DNA from: Nakamurella endophytica
Lineage (GTDB): Bacteria > Actinomycetota > Actinomycetes > Mycobacteriales > Nakamurellaceae
NCBI RefSeq assembly: GCF_014646215.1
Contig: NZ_BMNA01000013.1
Span: 32,291 to 96,290, forward strand
Reading direction: 5' to 3'
Length of the DNA: 64,000 nt
The notes below the pieces were generated by a model. That model worked only from the letters and a program-made list of their open reading frames with translations, did not search any database and was not told the origin of the DNA. The translations under genes were made by a program, and so were the position numbers. This document shows positions 1-6,858 of this stretch, one piece after another (the stretch's first letter is position 1; each line of letters starts with the position of its first letter).

Positions 1-1040
1 CCGACCGCGCGGAGCTCGACCCCGCCGAGCTGCACGGCTTGCTGGCCGGCAACGACGTGACGATCACCCCGCCGTCGGCGGGATCGGTCGAGGAGCGGCT
101 GCTCGCCGTCTTCACCGACCCCGAGGTGCTGTTCGGCGACCCGGACTTCATCCCGGCCCACACCGCCGAGTGGATCGAACGGTTCTCCCGGTTCACCGCG
201 GTCGGCGAGCCGATCGAGTTCGTGACCATGGCCTTCCCCTACAAGGTGCCCAACCCGCTGAAGACCGACCGCCGGGCACCGGATCTCGGCGAGGCGCTCA
301 TGCTGCGCCGCTTCCAGGCGGTGCTCGACGCCGTCGGGCAGGTCTACCGCCCCGGCGCCCGGCTCACCATCCTGGAGGAGGGCATCCTGGGTCGCTGCCA
401 GGGTGTCGACCCGCGGCGGATCGCCGCCTACCGCGTCGGCATCGACGCCATCACCGAGCTGTCGGGCGTGGACCGCGACCGGGTCGGTTTCCACAGCCTG
501 GACGACATGGCCGAGCTCGTCCCGAACTTCGAGGCGCGCTGGATCTTCGAGCAGGAGCGGCTGCGCGAGCTGTGGGACACCGGCGACCCGGTGGTGCGGG
601 CGGCCTACGCGACGACCAACGCGGCGCAGCGCACCTCCGTCCCGACCTGGGACTACGACCCGGCCGTGCTGGCCCGCGCCTACGACCCCGACCAGACGGG
701 CTCGGAGCTGCGGTACGCCCGCGACTACATCGACAAGGTGTCGCACCGGCAGTTCTTCGCCTACCGGGCGGCGCTGGGGCTGCGGGACGCGGGCTACCTG
801 GAGCAGATCGCGCCGGGCGCGCTGAAGCTGACGGTCTCGCCGAAGCCGGAGAACCTGGCGGTCGTCCCGGTGAACCGGGTCTCCAGGGTGCTCCCCTACC
901 ACGGTGTCCCGGTGCTGTTCCCGGACGGCCGCTGGGAGGTCCGGTATCTCGGCGGCCTGGGCGAGCTCGGGCCGGTGCAGGCCCTGCACCTGGCGGCCGA
1001 CCCGGATCCGGCCCCGATCGGGTACCGGGTGACCGGGTGA
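1..1040 (+). CDS. DIT1/PvcA family (isocyanide synthase-like) protein, 5' end missing
   Basis: The frame is open to the left edge, so the true start lies outside the window; a TTG at 39 is the first start-like codon inside it. The family (Pyoverdine/dityrosine biosynthesis, PvcA/IsnA/Dit1) makes isonitriles on the amino group of Tyr or Trp, taking the carbon from ribulose-5-phosphate. Counting from the TTG, the family landmarks are FPYKVPNPLKT near residue 66, PDLGEALMLRR, YRPGARLTILEEG, FHSLDDM, and a C-terminal LKLTVSPKP followed by LPYHGVPVLFPDG (family form PWHGV with a dG). The stop overlaps the next gene (GTGA), so it is coupled to a ROK kinase and a GntR regulator. A PvcB-type Fe/2-oxoglutarate oxygenase partner is not visible and could lie upstream. 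Family assignment is fairly firm; the product is unknown. Confidence 0.75.
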   Translation, partial: DRAELDPAELHGLLAGNDVTITPPSAGSVEERLLAVFTDPEVLFGDPDFIPAHTAEWIERFSRFTAVGEPIEFVTMAFPYKVPNPLKTDRRAPDLGEALMLRRFQAVLDAVGQVYRPGARLTILEEGILGRCQGVDPRRIAAYRVGIDAITELSGVDRDRVGFHSLDDMAELVPNFEARWIFEQERLRELWDTGDPVVRAAYATTNAAQRTSVPTWDYDPAVLARAYDPDQTGSELRYARDYIDKVSHRQFFAYRAALGLRDAGYLEQIAPGALKLTVSPKPENLAVVPVNRVSRVLPYHGVPVLFPDGRWEVRYLGGLGELGPVQALHLAADPDPAPIGYRVTG

Positions 1041-1906
1041 GCCGAGCGCTCGGCATCGACATCGGCGGGACGAAGATCGCGGTGTGCCGGCTGGACGACG
1101 ACCTGGCGCCGACGGCCACGGAGAAGGTCCCGACCGCCCTGCTGCGGCGCGGGACGGTGCGGTTCGCCGACGACCTGGCCGTGCTCATCCGCTCCCGTCT
1201 CACCCCGGGCGTCGCAGCCGTCGGGGTCAGCCTCAACGGCGTGCTGTCCGGTCAGCAGGTGGTGTGGAGCTCGCTGATGGGTGGCCGGGTCGACTTCCCG
1301 TTCGGCGACTACCTGTCCCAGCACGTCGGTCTGCCCGTGCACGTCGACGACGACATCCATGCGATGACCGTCGCCGAGGCCGAGCTCGGTGCCGGTCGCG
1401 ACGGCCGCCCGTTCGCGATGCTGAACCTCGGCACCGGGATCGGGGTGGGCTGCTACGACGGCGGCGTGCTCCGCGGCGCGTTCGCCGCCGGGCTGATCGC
1501 CGAGTTGCCCGTGTCGGTGCCCGCGATGGGTGGGTGGCGTTCGCTCGACCGGACGGTGTGCGGCCGGGGCATCCGGGAGATGTACCTCGAACGCACCGGC
1601 CGCGCGGTCGACGCGGTCGGGGTGTTCCGCCGCGCGGATGCGGGGGAGGAAGCGGCGGCGGCGGTGGTCGACATCTTCGCGCAGCAGCTGGGTGCCGTGC
1701 TGCAGATGGTGTCGAAGTTCTACCACCCGGTCCGGATCGTGCTGAACGGGTCGATCGCGCTGGCGGCGTCCCAGTTCCTGCCCCGGGCGCTGTCCGTCTA
1801 CCGTTCCGGATTGGACGAGATCTTCCTCGGCGAGGTCACGGTGTCCACCGTGGCGCACGCCGCGGAGCGGGGGACGGTCCTGCAGTCGGCGGGCCGTCGG
1901 GGATGA
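1037..1906 (+). CDS. ROK family sugar kinase-like protein
   Basis: The 289-residue cytoplasmic protein begins at a GTG inside the stop of the preceding gene, which decides the start. It has the ROK phosphate-1 motif DIGGTK at residues 8-13 and a second ATP-site glycine stretch LNLGTGIGVG near 130. ROK proteins phosphorylate hexoses or N-acetylhexosamines, or act as repressors; there is no N-terminal HTH here, so a kinase role is expected. The usual zinc-binding CXCGXXGCXE is not present: the equivalent stretch near residue 174 reads VCGRGIREMYLE with one Cys, so substrate binding may differ. The next gene overlaps its stop (ATGA). A NagB-like gene two genes on suggests a sugar-phosphate or amino-sugar link, but the substrate is not known. 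Confidence 0.8.
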   Translation: MSRALGIDIGGTKIAVCRLDDDLAPTATEKVPTALLRRGTVRFADDLAVLIRSRLTPGVAAVGVSLNGVLSGQQVVWSSLMGGRVDFPFGDYLSQHVGLPVHVDDDIHAMTVAEAELGAGRDGRPFAMLNLGTGIGVGCYDGGVLRGAFAAGLIAELPVSVPAMGGWRSLDRTVCGRGIREMYLERTGRAVDAVGVFRRADAGEEAAAAVVDIFAQQLGAVLQMVSKFYHPVRIVLNGSIALAASQFLPRALSVYRSGLDEIFLGEVTVSTVAHAAERGTVLQSAGRRG

Positions 1907-2700
1907 CGGGGGCGGTGGCGATGGCCGAGCCGGCCAACGAGCGTGGGACCTGGTCGTCGCACGTCACGTTCGACGAGATCAAGGCGCACCGGACCTTCGA
2001 GTCGGTGATCGAGCAGATCACCGACCAGATCGATGCGAACGGGTTGGGGGCCGGGAGCCGGCTCCCGCACGAGTCCGTGATGGCGGAGAAGATGTCCGTG
2101 TCGCGGCCGACCGTGCGACAGGCGCTCAAGATCCTGCAGGCGTCCGGCGTCCTGGAGATCCGGGCCGGCAAGTCCGGCGGGGTGTTCGTCGCCAGCGACA
2201 TGATCCCGGTGAACCTCTTGGCGCAGAACATCGCCCACGAGGTCGACCACGTCAGCGAGCTGGTCGCCACCCGGCGGCTGGTCGAACCGATCGTGGTGCA
2301 CCTGGCGGCCGAGAACGCGTCCGCGGACGAGCTCGACCGCATCGAGGCCACCATCGGGATGATGGGGCGGCACGCCGACAACCCGGTGATGGTCGAACGT
2401 GCCGACGGGATGTTCCACCGCCGGATCGCGCACGCGGCCGGCAACAAGATCCTGCTGCGCACCATCAGCAACATCTACAAGCAGCTGATCCCGATGCGCC
2501 ACTCGCTGTCCTACGAGGTCGGCGACGCCGAGCGGATGATCGCCGTCCACGGGCGGCAGATGGACGCCCTCCGGGCACGCGACCACGTGCGACTCGACGA
2601 GGTCCTGGGCGACAGCTTCGTGACCATGGAGGAGGAGCTCGGCGTGCAGGTGCACCACAGCCTGCGCTGGGTCACCGAACGGGGACCCACCGGCAGCTGA
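1903..2700 (+). CDS. GntR family regulator, FCD (FadR-like) type
   Basis: This 265-residue DNA-binding protein starts at an ATG overlapping the ROK stop. A winged HTH occupies about residues 25-95 (GSRLPHESVMAEKMSVSRPT, then VRQALKILQASGVLEIR). The C-terminal half is all-helical and of FCD type, with RRLVEPIVVHLAAE and FHRRIAHAAGNKILL, where conserved His/Arg/Asp residues normally bind a metal and a carboxylic or sugar-acid effector. It is likely the local regulator of the first operon and perhaps of the following NagB-like gene, before which lies a TGGTCTGTTCCA element (2739-2750). Family call is sure; effector unknown. Confidence 0.88.
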   Translation: MTGAVAMAEPANERGTWSSHVTFDEIKAHRTFESVIEQITDQIDANGLGAGSRLPHESVMAEKMSVSRPTVRQALKILQASGVLEIRAGKSGGVFVASDMIPVNLLAQNIAHEVDHVSELVATRRLVEPIVVHLAAENASADELDRIEATIGMMGRHADNPVMVERADGMFHRRIAHAAGNKILLRTISNIYKQLIPMRHSLSYEVGDAERMIAVHGRQMDALRARDHVRLDEVLGDSFVTMEEELGVQVHHSLRWVTERGPTGS

Positions 2701-2738
2701 GGACACGCGGCACCGGGACCTCCCGGTCGTCGTCCCGA

Positions 2739-2750
2739 TGGTCTGTTCCA
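2739..2750. promoter_or_regulatory. candidate GntR-type operator before the NagB-like gene
   Basis: TGGTCTGTTCCA matches 9 of 12 positions of the actinobacterial TGGTCTAGACCA type site and ends in TGG/CCA arms as FCD-GntR sites often do. It lies in the 111-bp gap between the GntR gene and the NagB-like gene, about 60 bp before the latter's start. A single weak site, so tentative. Confidence 0.3.
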
Positions 2751-2811
2751 CCGACCGCGACCCGCGGCCGGTCGTTGAAGCGACGGCGGAGTGGTCCGCC
2801 GCGGAGAGGAA

Positions 2812-3573
2812 ATGATGCAGGAGCGCACGTACGGCGAGTTGGCGGTCTCGATCGCCGACACGCACACCGAACTGGGTGAGGCGGCGGCGGCCCAGTTCGC
2901 TGCCGCGGTCCGGGCCGAGCTCGCCGAGAAGGACGAGATCGGCGTCATCCTCGCCCTGGGCGCGGCCCAGGACGCGTTCTTCGGCGCGCTGAAGCGGCGC
3001 ACCGACATCGAGTGGGGGCGCATCACCGTCCTGCACGTCGACACCTACATGGGCATCGGCTGGGACAGCCCGGCCAGTGGCGCCCAGCGGATGCGCAAGC
3101 ACCTGTTGGACGAGGTCGGGCCCAAGGAGTTCCTGCCGATGGACGGCGCGGCGGAACCGGTCGAGGACGAGCTCGCGCGATACACCGAGATCTACAACCG
3201 GTTCCAGCCGGAGGTCTGCATCGTCGGCATCGGCGAGAGCGGCCACCTGGCCTTCAACGACCCGCCGGCCGACTTCGACACCCGGGACATCACCCGGGTG
3301 GTGCTGCTCGACCAGACCACCCGGGGTCAGATCAGCAAGAACGGCATCTTCCCGTCCATCGACGAGGTGCCCACCTACGGCATCTCGCTGACGATGCACG
3401 CGCTGCTCAAGCCGAAGACGGTGATCGCCCTGGTGCACGAGGTCGACAAGGCGCCGGTGGTCAAGAAGATCCTGGAGGGGCCGGTGACCTTCATGGTGCC
3501 GGCGTCGATCCTGCAGCAGCACCCGAACGCCCACCTGTACCTGAGCCAGGAGACGGCGTCGCTGCTGGACTGA
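2812..3573 (+). CDS. NagB-like glucosamine-6-phosphate deaminase/isomerase family protein
   Basis: About 253 residues, near the usual size of the glucosamine-6-phosphate isomerase/6-phosphogluconolactonase superfamily. GGAGAGGA at 2803-2810 sits just before ATG codons at 2812 and 2815; either could be used. Motifs: HVDTYMG near residue 75 (NagB MDEYVG; the Asp base is kept, the Glu is Thr) and GIGESGHLAFNDPPADF near 138-154. In classical NagB the last motif is a G-x-D-G-H type with Asp141, His143 and Glu148; here the Asp position is Ser and the Glu is Asp, with His kept. It therefore belongs to a divergent subfamily whose reaction on a sugar phosphate cannot be assumed to be GlcN6P deamination. 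It follows a ROK kinase and a GntR regulator. Confidence 0.75.
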   Translation: MMQERTYGELAVSIADTHTELGEAAAAQFAAAVRAELAEKDEIGVILALGAAQDAFFGALKRRTDIEWGRITVLHVDTYMGIGWDSPASGAQRMRKHLLDEVGPKEFLPMDGAAEPVEDELARYTEIYNRFQPEVCIVGIGESGHLAFNDPPADFDTRDITRVVLLDQTTRGQISKNGIFPSIDEVPTYGISLTMHALLKPKTVIALVHEVDKAPVVKKILEGPVTFMVPASILQQHPNAHLYLSQETASLLD

Positions 3574-3582
3574 TCGGTGCGC

Positions 3583-3625
3583 AGCGGCCGGCGCGGGTGG
3601 GCGACCGCCTCTCGCGCCGGCCGCT
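3583..3625. terminator. bidirectional hairpin terminator between convergent genes
   Basis: AGCGGCCGGCGCG (3583-3595) and CGCGCCGGCCGCT (3613-3625) pair perfectly over 13 bp with a 17-nt loop. It fills the 81-bp gap between the NagB-like gene and the oppositely transcribed serine hydrolase, so it can serve both. There is no U tract, which is common for terminators in high-GC actinobacteria. Confidence 0.75.
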
Positions 3626-3654
3626 TCCCGGTGTCGGGACCGGGTGGTGGAGGC

Positions 3655-5046
3655 TCAGGCGCCGTCGAGCGCCATGCACACCGCCGCCAGCTCCGCCCGC
3701 TGCAGGCCGGTGAACACCGCCGCGTCCTGATCCTGCGACTTGTCCGTCCGTTGCAGGTTGATCGACACCGTGGCCGACCGGGTGCCGTCCGGGGACGCCG
3801 CGATGAACTGCGTGTACCCGACGGTGTTGCCGGTGTGGCCGTACACCGTCCCGCACTCGGTCTGGTAGCGGAACAGGGCCATGCTGGCCGAGTTGAACCC
3901 CGGCCCTGGCGGTCCGGACTCACCGGCCGGGATGAACAGGTCCTGCTGGGCGGCGCGGACCTTGCTGCCGAACAGCTTGCCGCCGACGTAGGCGCGGACG
4001 AACGTGGTCAGGTCCGCGGGGGTCGAGACGACACCGCCGGAGGCCCAGGCCCACCCGGGAGCCAGACCGCCGGTGACGTCCTCCAGCGGGGCCGGCGGTG
4101 CCCAGTCGTACCCGTGGATGTAGGGCGCGGGCAGTTCGATCGCGCTCGGCAGTGACGTGTGCGCCAGGCCCAGCGGCCGCAGCACCCAGGTCGAGAGCGC
4201 CTGTGCGTACGGCTGTCCGGTGACCCGCTCGATCATCAGCCCGACCAGGATGTTGTCGCTGTTGGAGTAGGCGTACCGGGTGCCGGCCGGGAACGCCAGC
4301 GGCTGGTCGGCGATCGTGGCGATCAGTGCGGCCGGCTTGGCGGGGTGGTCCGGGTCGCGCTGGTAGAGCTCGGCGAACTTCGGCGACCCGAGGAAGTCCG
4401 GCACGCCGCTGGTGTGGCTCAGCAGCTGGCGCAGGGTGACCGCGGACCAGGCTTTCGGCTGCTGGGGCAGGACGCGGCCGAGGGTGCTGTCCAGCGAGAG
4501 CTTGCCCGCCTGCACGAGGGCGAGAGCGGTGGCCCCGCTGAAGGCCTTCGCCACGCTGGCGATCCGCATGCTGTCGTCGGCGGTCGGCCGGGTCTTCTTC
4601 GCGACATCGGCGTAGCCGGCGGTGTGCACGGTGCGCCGGTCACCGACCTGGACGACGGCGATGGCGCCGGGCGGGCCGCCCGGCATGGCCACCAGTTCCG
4701 CCAGCGCCTGGTCGAGACGCGCTGCGCGGTCCGGCCCCTGCGACGGCGGAGTGCCGGCCGAGGACGCCGGGGTGGACGAGGACGCCGGGGTCGACGACGG
4801 CGTGGTGGCCGACGACGGAGAAGTGCCCGACGAGGCAACGGCCGGCGAGGAGGCCGGAGCCGAGGACGCCGCCGACGAGGAGACCGTGACGGACGCCGAG
4901 GATGCCGTCGACGACGATGCGGTCGTGGTGGCGGCGCCGCTGTCCTGGGTGCACCCGGAGACGAGGCCGAGGACGGCCGCGGTGGCGAGCGCCGCCGCGG
5001 CCCGGCGACCCGGGCGGCGGGCGGACCTGGTTCGACCTGCCTGCAC
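3655..5046 (-). CDS. serine hydrolase, beta-lactamase/DD-peptidase fold, lipoprotein
   Basis: 463 residues. The N-terminus has an Arg-rich n-region, a hydrophobic stretch and a lipobox LVSGC at 28-32, so it is exported and anchored by lipid at Cys32. A Ser/Thr/Ala/Pro-rich linker (about 33-100) follows. The catalytic domain has the S-x-x-K tetrad SVAK (Ser164, Lys167), a Y-x-N motif in YAYSNSDNILVG, and HTG (YGHTGNTVGY) in the place of the KTG box. This is the class C/esterase-like family Beta-lactamase (PF00144), which includes D-Ala-D-Ala carboxypeptidases, esterases and peptidases; a true beta-lactamase role is not implied. The start matches a normal lipoprotein signal. It stands alone, divergent from the GntR gene at 5277. 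Confidence 0.88.
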   Translation of the reverse strand: MQAGRTRSARRPGRRAAAALATAAVLGLVSGCTQDSGAATTTASSSTASSASVTVSSSAASSAPASSPAVASSGTSPSSATTPSSTPASSSTPASSAGTPPSQGPDRAARLDQALAELVAMPGGPPGAIAVVQVGDRRTVHTAGYADVAKKTRPTADDSMRIASVAKAFSGATALALVQAGKLSLDSTLGRVLPQQPKAWSAVTLRQLLSHTSGVPDFLGSPKFAELYQRDPDHPAKPAALIATIADQPLAFPAGTRYAYSNSDNILVGLMIERVTGQPYAQALSTWVLRPLGLAHTSLPSAIELPAPYIHGYDWAPPAPLEDVTGGLAPGWAWASGGVVSTPADLTTFVRAYVGGKLFGSKVRAAQQDLFIPAGESGPPGPGFNSASMALFRYQTECGTVYGHTGNTVGYTQFIAASPDGTRSATVSINLQRTDKSQDQDAAVFTGLQRAELAAVCMALDGA

Positions 5047-5126
5047 GGCGACTCCTGCTCCCTCGACGTCCCTCTACCAGAGCCGAACGGCGCCAGGATG
5101 ACGCCTCCGGCAGGTCCGGCGACATA

Positions 5127-5136
5127 GACCTAGGTC
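5127..5136. promoter_or_regulatory. palindrome upstream of the serine hydrolase
   Basis: GACCTAGGTC is a perfect 10-bp palindrome about 80 bp upstream of the serine hydrolase start, in the 230-bp divergent region shared with the GntR gene. It may be an operator, but only one copy was seen. Confidence 0.25.
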
Positions 5137-5194
5137 GTCAGCCCGGCGGCCGACGCACGGCCCGGCCGGGCCCGGCGACGACGGAGATGCGCAA

Positions 5195-5210
5195 AGCTGT
5201 CTGACAGGTA
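5195..5210 (+). promoter_or_regulatory. operator 1 of the GntR regulator (autoregulation)
   Basis: AGCTGTCTGACAGGTA holds the inverted repeat CTGTC-T-GACAG. It recurs in inverse orientation at 6078-6093 with 15 of 16 bases identical. It lies about 70 bp before the GntR start and overlaps a TACAGT hexamer (5209-5214) that could be a -10 box, so binding would repress the regulator's own gene. Confidence 0.65.
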
Positions 5211-5276
5211 CAGTGCCGAGCAACAGGCGCGGGCCGTGCCAGCGGTCCGGCACGATGTCAGGTCACGGGAGTAGCG

Positions 5277-6038
5277 ATGACGGAACGACGCCTGACCCGG
5301 GTGACCCTGCTCGACGGCCTGGTGGACGCACTGACCCGACAGATCCAGGACGGCGAGCTACCGCCGGGCACCCAGCTCCCGGGCGAGGCGGCCCTCGGGG
5401 AGCAGTGGGGCGTCAGCCGTCCGGTGGTGCGGGAAGCACTGGCACTGCTGCGGGACCGCGGGTACCTGCATACGGTCAACGGCAGCGGCACCTTCGTCCG
5501 GCATCCGGATGTCGGCCACGTGTCCGCGGCGCTGGAGCGGCACATGAGCCTCACGGAGCGCGAGGTCCTCACCGTCGACCATCTCTACGAGGCTCGGGAA
5601 GCCATCGAATCGGCAGCGGCGCGGCTGGCCGCCCTGCGGTCGGACGAGCAGGACCACCTGTTGCTGTCCCGGTATCTCGAGGACATGGGTCGGAGCCGTG
5701 GCGACAAGGCCGCCTATGCCGCTGCGGACGTCGGCTTCCACGTAGAGCTGGCCAGGGCGAGCAAGAACCCCATGCTGCCGGCGCTGCTGCTACCGCTGGT
5801 GCGGACCATCGTCGAAGGTGTGATGGAGAGCCATCGGTCACCGCGGGGTGTTCCGCTCGGCCTCGAGGGCCACGGAATGATCCTCACGGCCGTCGTGGAG
5901 CGGGACGCCGAACGTGCGGCGGCGGCCATGGCCGCCCATCTGGCCGACAGCCGGAAGCTCTTCCCACCAGATGTGTTGCTGCGCAATTTCAGTCATCCGA
6001 CGCTCGGCGGCGCGACCACCCCCTCGACCCGCCACTGA
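5277..6038 (+). CDS. GntR family regulator, FCD type, of the downstream sugar operon
   Basis: 253 residues. The wHTH lies at about 8-75 (GTQLPGEAALGEQWGVSRP, then VVREALALLRDRGYLHTVNG), and the helical FCD effector domain follows (LYEAREAIESAAARLAALRS, FHVELARASKNPML, HGMILTAVVERDAERAAAAM). FCD regulators usually bind sugar acids or other carboxylates through a metal. It lies 79 bp upstream of, and on the same strand as, the 12-gene operon starting at 6118. Matching 16-bp sites before itself and before the operon make it the probable operon repressor. The ATG is preceded by GGGAG at about 5268-5272, supporting this start. Confidence 0.88.
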   Translation: MTERRLTRVTLLDGLVDALTRQIQDGELPPGTQLPGEAALGEQWGVSRPVVREALALLRDRGYLHTVNGSGTFVRHPDVGHVSAALERHMSLTEREVLTVDHLYEAREAIESAAARLAALRSDEQDHLLLSRYLEDMGRSRGDKAAYAAADVGFHVELARASKNPMLPALLLPLVRTIVEGVMESHRSPRGVPLGLEGHGMILTAVVERDAERAAAAMAAHLADSRKLFPPDVLLRNFSHPTLGGATTPSTRH

Positions 6039-6045
6039 TCCGGCC

Positions 6046-6074
6046 TTGACACCACCGCGCCGATGACTGATAGT
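6046..6074 (+). promoter_or_regulatory. promoter of the 12-gene catabolic operon
   Basis: TTGACA (6046-6051) is a perfect -35 box; GATAGT (6069-6074), 17 bp on, matches four of six -10 positions. Transcription would begin near 6081, inside the operator at 6078-6093, which fits repression by steric block. Confidence 0.65.
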
Positions 6075-6077
6075 CGC

Positions 6078-6093
6078 TACCTGTCAGGCAGCT
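6078..6093 (-). promoter_or_regulatory. operator 2, before the catabolic operon
   Basis: The plus strand reads TACCTGTCAGGCAGCT; its reverse complement AGCTGCCTGACAGGTA differs at one position from the site at 5195-5210. It begins 3 bp after the -10 box and covers the expected start site. Confidence 0.65.
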
Positions 6094-6117
6094 AGGCAGC
6101 AGCGGAGCGGAGCGGAC

Positions 6118-6858
6118 GTGCAACGAGGCGCGGTCTTGATCACCGGGGCGACGGGCGGCATCGGTCGTGCCGTGGCGCGGGCGGTGCACGGCACCGGTCA
6201 GGACGTGAGCCTGCTCGACCGGGAGGACTCCCGGTTGCAGGACCTGGCCGCCGATCTGGCCGCCATCGGGTCCGGTCGGGTCACCGTCAGCGCCGGCGAC
6301 GCCGCGGACCAGGCCGATGTCACCGCCTGGGTGCAGCAGGCCCGAGCCGACCACGGTCAGGTCGTCGGCCTGGTGAACGTGGCGGGCCTCTGGCGGTCGA
6401 CCGCCTTCGACGAGCTCGACATGTCGGAGGTGGACGACGTGATCACCGCCAACCTGCGGACGGCGATCGTCTGCTGCCGGGTCGTCGCGGACGTCATGCT
6501 GGCGCAGGGCTTCGGCAGCATCGTCAACTTCGCCTCGACGGCCGGGGAGTACGGCTCCATCTCACCGGCTGCCCACTATGCCGCGGCGAAGGGCGGGGTC
6601 ATCGCGCTGACGAAGTCGCTGGCACGCGAGCTGACCCCCAGGGGGGTCCGGGTCAACGCCATCTCGCCGGGGCCGATCGACACCGCGGGCCTGGCCGCCG
6701 GCAGCTCCGCCACGGCGGACCAGGTGGCCTCGCGCACCCTGCTGGGTCGACTGGGCACCCCGGAGGAGATCGCCGACTGCGTGCTCTTCCTGCTGGGCAC
6801 CGGATCATCCTTCGTCACCGGACACGTGTTGCGCGCCAACGGAGGTAGCCTGCTGTGA
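6118..6858 (+). CDS. SDR family NAD(P)-dependent oxidoreductase
   Basis: 246 residues, classical short-chain dehydrogenase size, first gene of the operon. It has the TGATGGIG cofactor motif at 9-16, an N-V-A-G stretch (LVNVAGLW), the active-site serine in NFASTAG, and Y-x-x-x-K as YAAAK (Tyr154, Lys158). The C-terminus carries PGPIDTAG and the FVTGHVLRANGG end typical of 3-oxoacyl-ACP reductase-like SDRs acting on sugars or sugar acids. The GTG at 6118 follows GGAGCGGAGCGGA. With no kinase in the operon, a sugar or aldonate dehydrogenase role is plausible; substrate and cofactor preference are not shown. Confidence 0.87.
   Translation: MQRGAVLITGATGGIGRAVARAVHGTGQDVSLLDREDSRLQDLAADLAAIGSGRVTVSAGDAADQADVTAWVQQARADHGQVVGLVNVAGLWRSTAFDELDMSEVDDVITANLRTAIVCCRVVADVMLAQGFGSIVNFASTAGEYGSISPAAHYAAAKGGVIALTKSLARELTPRGVRVNAISPGPIDTAGLAAGSSATADQVASRTLLGRLGTPEEIADCVLFLLGTGSSFVTGHVLRANGGSLL

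Noticed and set aside
1798..3534. Open frame of 578 codons on the minus strand over the GntR and NagB-like genes
   Set aside because: High third-position GC leaves antisense frames open; the translation is rich in His, Asp and Arg and has no domain, whereas the plus-strand genes have clear motifs.
3655..5046. Acquired beta-lactamase resistance gene
   Set aside because: The protein is a lipoprotein of the broad serine-hydrolase family with an HTG instead of KTG box; nothing shows resistance or mobility.
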